Positions 16,544 to 25,598 of a stretch of DNA of 64,000 nt are shown one piece after another. Source of the stretch: a virus. Each line of letters begins with the position of its first letter. Position 1 is the stretch's first letter. The notes beneath the pieces are model-generated. The model did not search any database and had not been told where the DNA came from. It saw only the letters and a list, made by a program, of their open reading frames with translations. The position numbers and the translations under genes are program-made. The DNA lies in the IMG/VR virus record IMGVR_UViG_3300009011_000012, positions 25,474 through 89,473 of that record. One strand, 5' to 3'.

Positions 16544-18590
16544 AGCATCCAAGTTTAGCCAGGATATCACTGGCCATCTCCCGGCTACCGGATTTACACG
16601 ACACCGAACGCCGAGCCTGCAGCTGGTGGAGGTCAAAACCGTTATTGCGGTACAACTCCCGTATTTTAGGCGCGCCGCTGTTCGTGATAAGCACCTTTGC
16701 TCCTCGCTTATTAGCTGCCACCAGCAGTGAAACCAATCTTTCCTGTTCGTCAAAACCAAAGCTGTGGCCAGAATAGCTCGTGAAACCATTCTTGCCCGGC
16801 ATGGGCTCGTATGGAGGGTCACAAAAAATAACATCGCCTTCACCGGCCTGCGTGATCACGCCAGCGAAGTCGCCAGTGACAAACTCGCTTATGTTTGCCG
16901 CCCCAAGGAACTGCTCCATCTCTTCAAGTGGGAAGCGAGGCGCTTTATATTTGCCGTAACCAACATTGAATTCTCCGGACAGGTTATAGCGCACAAGGCC
17001 GTTGAATGCGTGACGGTTAAGGTACAAGAACGCAGCGGCTAAATGACAGTCGTCTAAAGCTTTCTCATTGAACAACCTACGTATTCGAAGAAATGAATCG
17101 GCGGTATTGTAGTTCTCGAAGTAATGATGGGCGAGGGTTATAAGAGCATGCCCCTCACGCTGTAATACCTTATAGAAATTGATTAGGTGGCCGTTAACAT
17201 CATTAAGCAGATTCTGTTTATAGCCCGCATTGGTAAAGACCGAGCCGCCGCCGACAAATGGCTCGATCAAACGTTTCCCGTGCGGCAAGTGCTCATTCAA
17301 CACTTCCATTACGGAAAACTTGCCACCAGCCCATTTGAAGATCGGGCGCTCAAACTCTTCCGGCGCGCGAACGACGCGAAGGTGTGTAACGGTGCTCTTG
17401 AGAGGGCTAGCCTCGCGAATAGCATCATCTATACGCTTGCCTATCCATCTCATTACCGGCACCGCCATAGAGTTTCCCAGAGCTTTGTAGCGCGGACCAT
17501 CAGCTGCAAGTTTTTTTGCTTCTTCGACTGTAATATCTGGGAAGTAATGATGCAGATGGGTAATGTCATCCTCTCGGATTTGCTTACGCTTTGCTGTAGG
17601 GATGAGGGTGTACTGGTCAGGGAAGCCCTGAAGTCGTTCGCATTCAACTGGAGTTAAGCGCCGAACATTAATCGGGTCCACTGTCACAACAATTGGAGCC
17701 TCATGATTACAGGTAAGCGTTGGCGTTGCGCCATCAGTTTTGATCTCTGCTCCGCCTTGGCCATGTGCCATAGCTATCAGATGGTTTTTTTCGACTTCGC
17801 AACTGAGTCCAGTGCCATGCGTAGCATTGTCGGCAGAGTTCTGCCGCGCGCTCCGGCCCGGCGGAGTATCCCTGCGCTCGCCTTCGCGCTCAAATAGTAT
17901 TTCGGATGGATCGATGTCTGTTCGAGCACTTGAGACAACGAAGACACGGTTGCGTTGTTGGGCCACGCCGAAGTATTGGGCATCGAGGGTTCGCCAGGCC
18001 ACTTTGCGCTTTCGCCCAATAACACAACCAGACTTTGGCCACTTTGGAAAATGTTGACTGGCTTTTTTGCTCCATGTCCAGAAAGCACTGGATTTTCCGT
18101 CTGCAGGTCGTTGACCTGGTTCAAATGGATCATCTTCACCAGCCAATCCGGCAAGGAAACAGCCGAATGCGTTATCTGTGGAGCTGAGGACTCCGCTAAC
18201 ATTTTCCCACACCGAGATTGCTGGCTGGTGGCCAGATTTAATACGTGTTTCATCGATAACATCCAGTAACTCAACATATTTTAGAGTCAGCTGCCCACGC
18301 TCGTCTTCCAAACCACCACGTAACCCGGCAATTGAAAATGCTTGGCAGGGCGTGCCACCCACCAGCAAATCAGGGGCATTAATCTCACCCGAAGCAATGC
18401 GACTGGCTATTTGCGTCATATCCCCTAAGTTCACAGTGTCGGGATAACGATAAGCAAGTACAGCTGAAGGGAAGGGGGCTATCTCGCTCAGCCAGTCGGC
18501 GCTCCACCCAAGCGGCCCCCAGGCGCAGCTGGCCGCCTCAATACCAGAGCAAACTGAGCCGAAGCTTACCTTAGCGTTGTGCTTCGCCAC
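16542..18590 (-). CDS. dmt: Bifunctional DNA methyltransferase (Dcm-like + Dam-like), P1 Dmt type
   Basis: 682 residues from the GTG at 18590, which has GGAGG six bases upstream. The N-terminal half is a C5-cytosine methyltransferase: GSVCSGIEAA (AdoMet), GGTPCQAFS with catalytic Cys, ENVSGV, RNRVFVVS and LTPVECERLQGFPDQY. The C-terminal half is a Dam-type N6-adenine enzyme: FKWAGGKFSVM, LIEPFVGGGSVF, DPPYEPMP. In P1, Dam methylation by this protein matters because pac must be methylated for cleavage and oriR needs Dam. It overlaps the rdgC-like gene by 20 bp. Confidence 0.9.
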   Translation of the reverse strand: MAKHNAKVSFGSVCSGIEAASCAWGPLGWSADWLSEIAPFPSAVLAYRYPDTVNLGDMTQIASRIASGEINAPDLLVGGTPCQAFSIAGLRGGLEDERGQLTLKYVELLDVIDETRIKSGHQPAISVWENVSGVLSSTDNAFGCFLAGLAGEDDPFEPGQRPADGKSSAFWTWSKKASQHFPKWPKSGCVIGRKRKVAWRTLDAQYFGVAQQRNRVFVVSSARTDIDPSEILFEREGERRDTPPGRSARQNSADNATHGTGLSCEVEKNHLIAMAHGQGGAEIKTDGATPTLTCNHEAPIVVTVDPINVRRLTPVECERLQGFPDQYTLIPTAKRKQIREDDITHLHHYFPDITVEEAKKLAADGPRYKALGNSMAVPVMRWIGKRIDDAIREASPLKSTVTHLRVVRAPEEFERPIFKWAGGKFSVMEVLNEHLPHGKRLIEPFVGGGSVFTNAGYKQNLLNDVNGHLINFYKVLQREGHALITLAHHYFENYNTADSFLRIRRLFNEKALDDCHLAAAFLYLNRHAFNGLVRYNLSGEFNVGYGKYKAPRFPLEEMEQFLGAANISEFVTGDFAGVITQAGEGDVIFCDPPYEPMPGKNGFTSYSGHSFGFDEQERLVSLLVAANKRGAKVLITNSGAPKIRELYRNNGFDLHQLQARRSVSCKSGSREMASDILAKLGC

Positions 18591-19476
18591 CAACGACCTC
18601 CACCAGTGCAGTAAACAGCGCAGATAACTCGGCAGTAAAAAGAATGAAGTCAGCGTCAAATCTTTGAAGCACATCTTCACGGTCGATGTCGTCGTTCTGA
18701 TCGTACAGTTCGTCGGTGAAGCTAAGTCCTTTGATTGTCATGTCATCGCACAGGCGGAATGAGGCACGATCGGACCAGTTTAAACCGACGGCAGTAGCTA
18801 CCTTTCCTGCGTCGATATGGGTCAGGACTTCCTCAGAATGCAGATCCTGTTTCTTACAGCGCACAGCGCCGCCATCTTCCAAAATGGCTTTGAGCATTAC
18901 GTCTGTACCGGCAGTAAAACCGCGCGGGAAACCGCTTCGAATCCATTCGGTGATGGTCAACTCTACTGGTTCAGCGGGGGTGAATGGAACGACCGGCAGA
19001 CTTCCTAGGGACTTACGCAGCAACGCCAGCATATCTTCAGCCTTACGAGCGCTATTGCCTTCAACAAAGACGAGTCCTTCTTTACGGTCCACTATCAGGC
19101 GATTGCGCGATTTTCGGGTGAAGGCTCGGGGGAGAAGTGAGTGTAATACCTCATCCTTCAATGAGTCCTTCTCAGTCTTCTTAAGCTTGCGTCCCTGTTC
19201 GATTTCAAGCTTCGTAATTTTTTTATTCAATTCGTCCTTAATGACATGCGTAGGAATGATTTTTTCCTCACGTTGCATAGTCATAAGAAGATATTGCCCG
19301 CTTTCATACGTTAGATTATCCCCGATTGTTTCTATCCACCCAGCAGTGGCCATATCCTGTGACCCACAAGGTTTAAAAAGGAAGCTTTTCAGCGATTCGT
19401 TAACGGCTGCAGTCTGTAGCTCAACGTCACGCGAGAGGCGGTAAATCAGAATGCCTTTGAATGCTATAGATTTCAT
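18571..19476 (-). CDS. hrdC: RdgC-like recombination-associated protein (P1 HrdC)
   Basis: 301 residues, the size of E. coli RdgC, with the family start (FKGILIYRLSRD), the middle GWIETIGDNLTYESGQYLLM and the C-terminal FDADFILFTAELSALF. RdgC forms a ring on DNA and limits RecA filament activity. P1 carries it directly upstream of dmt, and the same order is kept here. A copy of the dispersed operator lies 15 bp upstream, so the pair is probably repressed in lysogens. Confidence 0.88.
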   Translation of the reverse strand: MKSIAFKGILIYRLSRDVELQTAAVNESLKSFLFKPCGSQDMATAGWIETIGDNLTYESGQYLLMTMQREEKIIPTHVIKDELNKKITKLEIEQGRKLKKTEKDSLKDEVLHSLLPRAFTRKSRNRLIVDRKEGLVFVEGNSARKAEDMLALLRKSLGSLPVVPFTPAEPVELTITEWIRSGFPRGFTAGTDVMLKAILEDGGAVRCKKQDLHSEEVLTHIDAGKVATAVGLNWSDRASFRLCDDMTIKGLSFTDELYDQNDDIDREDVLQRFDADFILFTAELSALFTALVEVVGGEAQR

Positions 19477-19490
19477 TTATCAACCTTAAC

Positions 19491-19502
19491 TGTTAGAAAA
19501 TT
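19491..19502 (-). promoter_or_regulatory. Dispersed operator upstream of hrdC
   Basis: AATTTTCTAACA on the minus strand, just before the hrdC start. One copy of the recurrent asymmetric motif. Confidence 0.6.
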
Positions 19503-19535
19503 ACTCTTTATTATCGTCCACAACATCGGCATTTG

Positions 19536-20168
19536 CTACGCCTTCTTGAAGCTAAAGCTTTTGGCCAAGGCTGAAAAAACACCCTTAACCTTGAAATTCA
19601 GGTCTCCACCAGCTTCGATGTCTACATTCCCCCCAGCAACTACTTTCGCGTCGCCGCCCACGTGAATAAATAATCCAGCGGGGCCGATAATGTATGGCAC
19701 ACCGTCTTCACTCATGCCGATACGGCTACCAGCTGCAGTGTTAGCGATCTCGTAACCTCCACCAGCTGATCGCAGTTCCAGAATGTTGTTGCGGTGGATA
19801 ACAAAATCCGCAGTGGAAGAGAGGGCAGGGCGGCTGGGGGAGCCTTCGATCTCTTCAGGCGTCCAGGGAGTCCCTTGGCCTGAAGCTTCTGCAGCCACAT
19901 TAGGGACGCCGCCCGGGGCGTCCTGCGCAGCGCCTACAATGAGCGGGCGACGAGTATCCATCTGGCCATTTGCATCGGTGTATGGAAACTCAACCCAAAC
20001 AGCATCGCCCGCCAGGGTAGGTACAAAGGCATTTCCGATTGGCAACTGGTATTCGGCCCAGGGGAGATCACTTTCGTCCACCCCGTTCCAGTCAGGCAAC
20101 ACGCGAACTTGCGCGCGCATCAGACCGCCAGGGTGCTTCGTGCCAACGATAACGGCGCGGCGTTTCAT
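19536..20168 (-). CDS. Baseplate central spike protein (gp5/gpV-like)
   Basis: 210 residues. N-terminal OB-fold typical of spike proteins (AQVRVLPDWNGV, PIGNAFVPTLAGDAVWVEFP, RRPLIVGAAQDAPGG). The C-terminal part has repeated G-x-V/I-x-x-x-x-G steps (VVAGGNVDIEAGGDLNF) that form a triple-stranded beta helix. There is no lysozyme domain. The trimer would punch the outer membrane with the PAAR tip. Its start overlaps the stop of the hub gene. Confidence 0.75.
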   Translation of the reverse strand: MKRRAVIVGTKHPGGLMRAQVRVLPDWNGVDESDLPWAEYQLPIGNAFVPTLAGDAVWVEFPYTDANGQMDTRRPLIVGAAQDAPGGVPNVAAEASGQGTPWTPEEIEGSPSRPALSSTADFVIHRNNILELRSAGGGYEIANTAAGSRIGMSEDGVPYIIGPAGLFIHVGGDAKVVAGGNVDIEAGGDLNFKVKGVFSALAKSFSFKKA

Positions 20169-21145
20169 TGATTTGGTACTCCTAAAATCATGCGCGTGGT
20201 GTACCCCACGCGGTCCTCAAAGTGCGCTACGTTTTTGACGATCATTTTCTGGGGTAGTGATTCATTCAGCTGGTTTTCTTCGTCATAGCGATGAATAAGG
20301 ATTTCAATGAGCATGCCAGGCCGAATAGCAGGATTCCCCTGTACCTCTATATCCAACTTTGGTACGAGCGTGAGCTGCATGTTTCTTAGCGTTTCCATAT
20401 CAGCGTCAGAGATGTAGCGTACCGGCAGCGACGGATCTCCCGACTCGATATACCCATCTGTCATTGAATACCCGACGAACCGGTATTCCTTGTTGGCGGT
20501 TGCTGCATGATCCTGGTTGATAAAGCTTATCTTCGATATCGTACGTTCTGCTTTTGGGTTATTAGCCTCATAAGTGAACGCTGGTTTCTGCTTCATCAGG
20601 TCCGCGAGGGATGAGAAGAAGAATTCCCCCCGGCACGTCCAACATAATGAACCTTTATCACGGGCCATCTCTGCCAGCATCTTAGATGGCTTTTGACCGG
20701 CATTAAGATGGTACGTAACAGAGCGCTTTTGCGTGCCGGTCGCCAGTTTCAACGCACCTATGTAGCTTTTGAAGATTTCGTTCGGTGTTTTGTTCGTATG
20801 CAGATTAGTGCGAGGGGAAGGAATCTTAAATCGCCGGACGTCTTCGCTCACCGCTATTATCGTCACAATGTCAGATGATTGGGTTGCAGAAGTAATGAAA
20901 AACGCGGTCTTAAAAGCAGTTTCCTCACCCTGTGGATCACCCATTTCAGCGATTAATGCTGCTCCGTATTTCGCTTTCCAGTCATCAACAACGGTACCAG
21001 TAGCATCACGCACTTCGATTTTCAGCAGAGGGGCTTTGAGGCTTGCTTTCTCGACATATACGGTTGCAACAATCCACTCACGCGGTACCTTGTTGTCGTT
21101 GATCATGACGGATTGCAGAAACAGTTGGTGGAGTTCTTGCGCCAT
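20165..21145 (-). CDS. Baseplate hub protein (gp27/gpD-like)
   Basis: 326 residues, beta-rich, with IEVRDATGTVVDDW, the central PNEIFKSYIGALKLATG helix and a C-terminal RPGMLIEILIHRYDE barrel, like hub proteins that hold the spike. It overlaps the spike gene by four bases, the normal hub-spike gene order. Not aligned to a specific family here; the role follows from pattern and neighbours. Confidence 0.55.
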   Translation of the reverse strand: MAQELHQLFLQSVMINDNKVPREWIVATVYVEKASLKAPLLKIEVRDATGTVVDDWKAKYGAALIAEMGDPQGEETAFKTAFFITSATQSSDIVTIIAVSEDVRRFKIPSPRTNLHTNKTPNEIFKSYIGALKLATGTQKRSVTYHLNAGQKPSKMLAEMARDKGSLCWTCRGEFFFSSLADLMKQKPAFTYEANNPKAERTISKISFINQDHAATANKEYRFVGYSMTDGYIESGDPSLPVRYISDADMETLRNMQLTLVPKLDIEVQGNPAIRPGMLIEILIHRYDEENQLNESLPQKMIVKNVAHFEDRVGYTTRMILGVPNQ

Positions 21146-21148
21146 GAT

Positions 21149-21916
21149 TTACCCCACTGCCAGCGTCGTTTCTGTCACTACCCGGGTGGCATCTAATTCA
21201 AAGGCGGTAATGACATCAGCCAGCACTGAGATTGGTGCTTGAGCAGCGTAAATACGTTCTTCGGCCAGCGGAGCAGAGACATCAGAGAATCCTATTTCTT
21301 TTGCGTCTTGCAAAGAACAGATCAGCGGTACTGGCACGCGGACAAGCTTTGTATTGGCTTCGAACTGAGTAGACATTAATAGTCGAATGCTTGCGCCCAG
21401 GGAGTTACACATCAGCCCTAGAGTGTCTTTATCGGTGGCCATGATAGTGACGTCATAGGTGATGATCGCCTGCATGAATTCCAGGCTGGCCAGTGGCCTG
21501 CCATCATCGGGATCGCTAAATGATGAACCGATACGGCGATCTACCTGCTGATCGGTGTTGTCATAGTTGATATCCATCGAGCGAGAGATATTGATGAGCG
21601 GTAACGCGTCCCGGTTTAACTGCAGATCATCAGGCTTTCTCCCTTGCCCTGCATTAGCACGGCGGATAGCTTTAAGGCATTCTATTACGCTATCGAAGCG
21701 GCCCACGTAAATCCGTTCCGCAGCTGGGCGTGATAGGAATGACTGAAAACGTTTTTCAACCGGGCGTGGTTCCACCAGCAGCACATTATCGAATACTTTG
21801 CTGATCAGAGTGGCCAGAGCATCGTCTACCGCGTCAAATCCCGTGGTCTGCTGCTTACCTGTTTTGCTGACCTTCCACTCACCGGTTCTGGATAGGAGCT
21901 TGCTGTTATCACTCAT
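21149..21916 (-). CDS. Baseplate-operon structural protein
   Basis: 255 residues from the ATG at 21916, which overlaps the preceding stop as ATGA. Middle segment: RFDSVIECLKAIRRANAGQG; a beta-rich C-terminus ends RVVTETTLAVG. It could be a baseplate wedge or tail-terminator protein. Only 3 bp separate it from the hub gene, so it is part of the same unit. No family recognised. Confidence 0.4.
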   Translation of the reverse strand: MSDNSKLLSRTGEWKVSKTGKQQTTGFDAVDDALATLISKVFDNVLLVEPRPVEKRFQSFLSRPAAERIYVGRFDSVIECLKAIRRANAGQGRKPDDLQLNRDALPLINISRSMDINYDNTDQQVDRRIGSSFSDPDDGRPLASLEFMQAIITYDVTIMATDKDTLGLMCNSLGASIRLLMSTQFEANTKLVRVPVPLICSLQDAKEIGFSDVSAPLAEERIYAAQAPISVLADVITAFELDATRVVTETTLAVG

Positions 21917-22707
21917 TGGACGTGACCCCCATTCGTGCTGTCGAAATTGCGGGCCGGGATACAGTAATACAGCGATCCTACGTGCTGAGTTCCATAGCTG
22001 AAGATACGATGCACATACCACCAGCGCCGGGCGGTACCGTTAGCCATTTCCTCATTCCATTCCAGAATGGAGCCTACGGGCACGTTATTAGCTGCTATAC
22101 GCAACACCAGAACGTCATCCGTTAATCCGTCCTGTTCACCATCACCATCAACTGCGCGGAAAGACTCGCGTCCATCCGGGTTATCCAGCACGTACACGAT
22201 GTCAGGTTCCTGGTATGTCAGCGGCCGTTGGTTATTGTCGATTTCGGTGAAGGACTCCGTGCCGCTTTCGTCGTCTATAACGCCATACGTCCCAACATCA
22301 GGGCGATAAATAAGCGCCTGGAATGAGTCAGGACTGCTTTCAATAACCAGCATCCAGTCTGCACGGATCTGATCATTAAACTGCTTGTGACCATTGAATC
22401 GGGTCTTGAGTTTGGTATTTTGCTCACGAGCTGCCAGAGAAGCGGGAAGAGATGCTACATCAGGCTCATTGTCATCTGTTTCGCCATAACCACCAGCGAG
22501 ATCACCATTATCATCAGGAGCAACACCCATGGAGGAGGTGGACGCTTCCAGGTTGCTGAACGAGATGGAGTGCTCAGGCTTTGCTTCTGAGACACTTCCC
22601 GTATTTTCTTCTGTCGGCGTTGTCGTTTCTGCCTGGGTGCTGTCATTTGCTGGTTCCTCCTGCTTCTGGCTTAACTCGTCGGTTAGCCACGCATCAAAAC
22701 GGCCCAT
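21913..22707 (-). CDS. Baseplate-operon protein with disordered N-terminus
   Basis: 264 residues. The first ~95 are Glu/Thr/Ser/Asp rich and look disordered; the rest is a folded beta-rich domain (DIVYVLDNPDGRESF, WWYVHRIFSYGTQHVG). It is the first gene of the baseplate unit and is divergent from higBA. Function unknown; virion association is inferred from the operon. Confidence 0.4.
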   Translation of the reverse strand: MGRFDAWLTDELSQKQEEPANDSTQAETTTPTEENTGSVSEAKPEHSISFSNLEASTSSMGVAPDDNGDLAGGYGETDDNEPDVASLPASLAAREQNTKLKTRFNGHKQFNDQIRADWMLVIESSPDSFQALIYRPDVGTYGVIDDESGTESFTEIDNNQRPLTYQEPDIVYVLDNPDGRESFRAVDGDGEQDGLTDDVLVLRIAANNVPVGSILEWNEEMANGTARRWWYVHRIFSYGTQHVGSLYYCIPARNFDSTNGGHVQ

Positions 22708-22776
22708 ATGCCCTCAAGGTCCACTCTATTCAGGTTAAGTAGGGATTTTGGCGAGGTTGTGAAATGCAAAGATAGC

Positions 22777-22833
22777 GTTCACATATTGTAAACGGCAAAG
22801 GACGATGCTATGATGTTCACATAATGTAAACGG
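22777..22833 (+). promoter_or_regulatory. higBA promoter and twin HigA operators
   Basis: Two copies of GTTCACAT(A)TGTAAACGG-type palindrome lie at 22777-22795 and 22815-22833. They overlap the -35 TTGTAA (22786-22791) and follow the -10 TATGAT (22809-22814; 17 bp spacing). HigA repressing its own operon from such sites is well established. Confidence 0.8.
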
Positions 22834-22849
22834 ATGGAACGACCGCAAG

Positions 22850-23161
22850 ATGCACGTAATTTCAAAAGAGCCTTTTGAGGAAGCGGCAAAGCGATATCCC
22901 AACGATTCGTTAGCCATTCGGGCGCTGTACCGCTTAGTGCGCGAGACGGACTTCTCTTCTCCAGCTGAGATGAGAACTCTGATACCGAGCCTGGATAATT
23001 TTAAGTACAGGAATAAGTGGTGGGTTTTGGATGTAGGGGGCAACAACTTGAGGGTTATCGCCTATATCAATTTCGTGAATAAGCGCTTCTACGTGAAGCA
23101 CATCGCAACCCACGCTGATTACGACAAGTTGACCCGCTATTACAGGGAGAACAAAGAATGA
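22850..23161 (+). CDS. higB: HigB-type mRNA interferase toxin
   Basis: 103 residues, similar to E. coli K-12 HigB in length and in the motif FPSLDNFKY-like (IPSLDNFKYRNKWWVLDVGG) and in YVKHIATHADYDKLT near the end. HigB cleaves translated mRNA at the ribosome. It is toxin-first with antitoxin overlapping, as usual for hig. It probably stabilises the plasmid or acts in phage defence. Confidence 0.88.
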   Translation: MHVISKEPFEEAAKRYPNDSLAIRALYRLVRETDFSSPAEMRTLIPSLDNFKYRNKWWVLDVGGNNLRVIAYINFVNKRFYVKHIATHADYDKLTRYYRENKE

Positions 23162-23577
23162 TTACCGACACTGCAAAAGCCATTGAAGCAACCAAACAAC
23201 TCGTAGCGGCTGTCCCCTTCCTGGGGGGCAGTTCTTCCGAGAGCGATTACCGCGAAGCGATGGAGCTGGTGGACTACCTGATCGAGAACGATGATGAGAA
23301 CCCGCTAATAGACTTCCTGGCGAGCAAAATTGCCGACTATGAAGATAACAGCCCTCGTTTCGCTGAGTTCAACAAAGCTATCGCTGAAATGCCAGTCGGC
23401 GTTGCACTTCTGCGTACCCTGATTGACCAGCACAAGCTGTCTTATTCAGACCTTAAGGATGAGATCGGATCTAAATCACTGGTCAGCCAAATCCTGTCAG
23501 GGCAGCGCTCTTTGACTATCACTCACATAAAAGCGCTTTCCGCGCGCTTTGGTGTTAAACCTGAGTGGTTCCTATAA
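23158..23577 (+). CDS. higA: HigA-type antitoxin
   Basis: 139 residues, overlapping higB by four bases. Residues 1-80 resemble the K-12 HigA N-terminal domain (AVPFLGG, EAMELVDYLIENDDENPL). The C-terminal Xre-type helix-turn-helix is SYSDLKDEIGSKSLVSQILS with GQRSLTITHIKAL. It neutralises HigB and binds the two upstream palindromes. Confidence 0.9.
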   Translation: MITDTAKAIEATKQLVAAVPFLGGSSSESDYREAMELVDYLIENDDENPLIDFLASKIADYEDNSPRFAEFNKAIAEMPVGVALLRTLIDQHKLSYSDLKDEIGSKSLVSQILSGQRSLTITHIKALSARFGVKPEWFL

Positions 23578-23588
23578 CCGAAAGATAT

Positions 23589-23616
23589 AACTAAATCACC
23601 TGATGGTGATTTAGTT
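23589..23616 (+). terminator. Terminator-like hairpin after higA
   Basis: A perfect 12-bp inverted repeat AACTAAATCACC with a TGAT loop; the T-tract that follows is weak. It separates higBA from the AT-rich membrane-protein gene. Confidence 0.6.
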
Positions 23617-23646
23617 ATGGTTAATTTCATTTGTAAGGAAGCTTCC

Positions 23647-24384
23647 ATGTCAGACGAAGTAGCAAAGCCAGGGAATGAAGAGGCTCTTAGTCCAAACCAG
23701 TCTCTGTCAGAGGCAATAAAAGATAAAATTTTCAATAAAATATATTTTTATATTCTAGTTTCTTTCCTGTTGGTAAACTGGCAGGAGATATTAATTCTCT
23801 TCAAATCAGGTGAAGATATTCTTTATACATTGTCTATTATCTTCACAAGCCAAATGTGGTTCGGCTACATGCTTTCGCCTTGGTTTGCACATTTCGGCTT
23901 GCCAATCCTATTTGGCATCCTTGCATCAGCTTTAACTCCTTTTGTAACATATTGGATTTCAAGGGTTACAGCAAAAAGGTTTGCTAAAATTAGGCGCGCA
24001 GATAGAAAAGCCGATCTTGAGGTTGAAGATGAATTTCAAGACTTGCGAATCAAGCTTGTTACAAAAACAAATAAGGCGGAAAGTCTTTTAAATAGAATCA
24101 ATCTATTAGAAATGCAAAACGCCTCTATATCAGAGAAAAACATCCAACTTCAGGAGCATAGAAAACAGTTGTTTTTTGGCATTAAAGCATTGGTTGATTA
24201 TTATGAAACAAAAGGGGCGTTGAAAACTCCAGAAGATTTTGCGGAATTTCTCACGTTGGTTGAGAAAACCGATTTTTACAAAGATCAAACAATAATAGGT
24301 AGGGTAAATAAACTTCTTGAAGACATTAAGAATATTTACTTTGAAGAGCCAGAAGGTGAAATAACTACAACTGCAAACGAATAA
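23647..24384 (+). CDS. AT-rich membrane protein with coiled coil
   Basis: 245 residues from the ATG at 23647 (AAGGAAG upstream). A charged N-terminus is followed by two hydrophobic segments (IYFYILVSFLLVNW around residue 36 and FGLPILFGILASALTPFVTYW around residue 90), then a ~60-residue coiled coil and a short helical C-terminus. Base composition is clearly more AT-rich than its neighbours, which suggests recent transfer. It sits beside a toxin-antitoxin pair, a frequent place for superinfection exclusion or abortive infection genes. No family recognised. Confidence 0.55.
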   Translation: MSDEVAKPGNEEALSPNQSLSEAIKDKIFNKIYFYILVSFLLVNWQEILILFKSGEDILYTLSIIFTSQMWFGYMLSPWFAHFGLPILFGILASALTPFVTYWISRVTAKRFAKIRRADRKADLEVEDEFQDLRIKLVTKTNKAESLLNRINLLEMQNASISEKNIQLQEHRKQLFFGIKALVDYYETKGALKTPEDFAEFLTLVEKTDFYKDQTIIGRVNKLLEDIKNIYFEEPEGEITTTANE

Positions 24385-24398
24385 GAATATGTGGCGTA

Positions 24399-25598
24399 TC
24401 ATGCGCCACCTTTTTTAATATATTCCATAAACATCTTTTCCGCTTGCGTCGGTGCTGTTCCAGCCATCACTAGAGCGTCAATAAACGACTGCTTCTTCAG
24501 TGCGAACTGATCTGCTAATTGCTGCTTGAGCATCTTGTTCTTTTCTTTCTCTTTCTGCAATGCTGCCTCCTTCTCGGCGGCACGCTTTTTCTGAGTATCA
24601 GAGAGTTTTCTGGCTTTGGTGAGCTGCGTCCGGAGCTGTTCTATCTTCCCAGAGCCCTTAGCAAGCTTCGAGCTCAGCGCGGCCTGGCGCTTTTGGTAGA
24701 TATCCCACTCGCGCTTAGCCGCGGCAACGTTCGTTTTGGCGTTACGGTTACGGCTAAATTCTTTCTCATCTGTTTTGCTGAAGTGCTGTGTGGTGCGGCG
24801 CTTATCATCGCCAAAGGCAATCTGTGTCGCCGCTTTCTGCATGGCACGGGCAATACTCAGTTGCCAGCTGGACGACTGCAACCGCGTGAGGGAGTGGATA
24901 ACATGCTTACACGCTACACCCTGTAACTTGGGGTTTTTAATTTTGGGGTAGGCGTACTCTTTCGGCGGTGCCAGCGCGAAATTACCCGCCGTGGCAATAT
25001 AGCGATACCAATATTGGTGACGGCCGCAATCGCAGTCGAACGACACTCGACCAGCGCAAAGAGCCTTCGTAACCTTGATCCCGGCCTTCTCGTCTTCTGC
25101 GATGTCCTCCACCAGCTGATCCCATTCCTCAAAACGGAACTTGACCAAGTGGTGCTGGTGGGCCGATTTATCAGAAGCCTCAACGCGGATATTGATCATA
25201 TTGTGCTTGAGAGACAGCGGAACCGCACGCTTAATGCCTGAGCCGTCGTCTACAGCGTTATTGGCACGCTTAATATCTATGGCCTGGCTGGAAGCCACCA
25301 GCTGCGCATAAGTGATACCAGCGGTTTTATTATCGAACTTCTCCCGCGTCTTGCCACGCTGCTTTTCAAATCCCTTCAGGTCATCGAGTGTGAAAAACGT
25401 GCCTTCTTTCTTTTTCCCCAGCTTCAGGATGTCGTCAATAGACCGGTTCTTGAGCCTGCCAGGGGTTAATGTCCGATGGGCAGAGCGACGCTTGCGCGTC
25501 TGCTCCTTGCGTATCAGGTCGAATACCTTATTGAATGCCTTTGGTGATAGCCCATCAGTGATATAGCGGCCATTGTCATTTTTGAGGAATTCAGCCAT
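24399..25598 (-). CDS. Large basic protein with SWIM-like zinc motif
   Basis: 399 residues, Lys/Arg rich. Around residue 190 a pattern FDCDCGRHQYWY is followed ~40 residues later by VACKHVIHSL, that is CxC...CxH as in SWIM zinc fingers. The C-terminal third is coiled coil (KEAALQKEKEKNKMLKQQLA). SWIM domains bind DNA or protein. It overlaps a probable baseplate gene, so it may be a late or morphogenesis protein, but this is uncertain. Confidence 0.5.
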   Translation of the reverse strand: MAEFLKNDNGRYITDGLSPKAFNKVFDLIRKEQTRKRRSAHRTLTPGRLKNRSIDDILKLGKKKEGTFFTLDDLKGFEKQRGKTREKFDNKTAGITYAQLVASSQAIDIKRANNAVDDGSGIKRAVPLSLKHNMINIRVEASDKSAHQHHLVKFRFEEWDQLVEDIAEDEKAGIKVTKALCAGRVSFDCDCGRHQYWYRYIATAGNFALAPPKEYAYPKIKNPKLQGVACKHVIHSLTRLQSSSWQLSIARAMQKAATQIAFGDDKRRTTQHFSKTDEKEFSRNRNAKTNVAAAKREWDIYQKRQAALSSKLAKGSGKIEQLRTQLTKARKLSDTQKKRAAEKEAALQKEKEKNKMLKQQLADQFALKKQSFIDALVMAGTAPTQAEKMFMEYIKKGGA

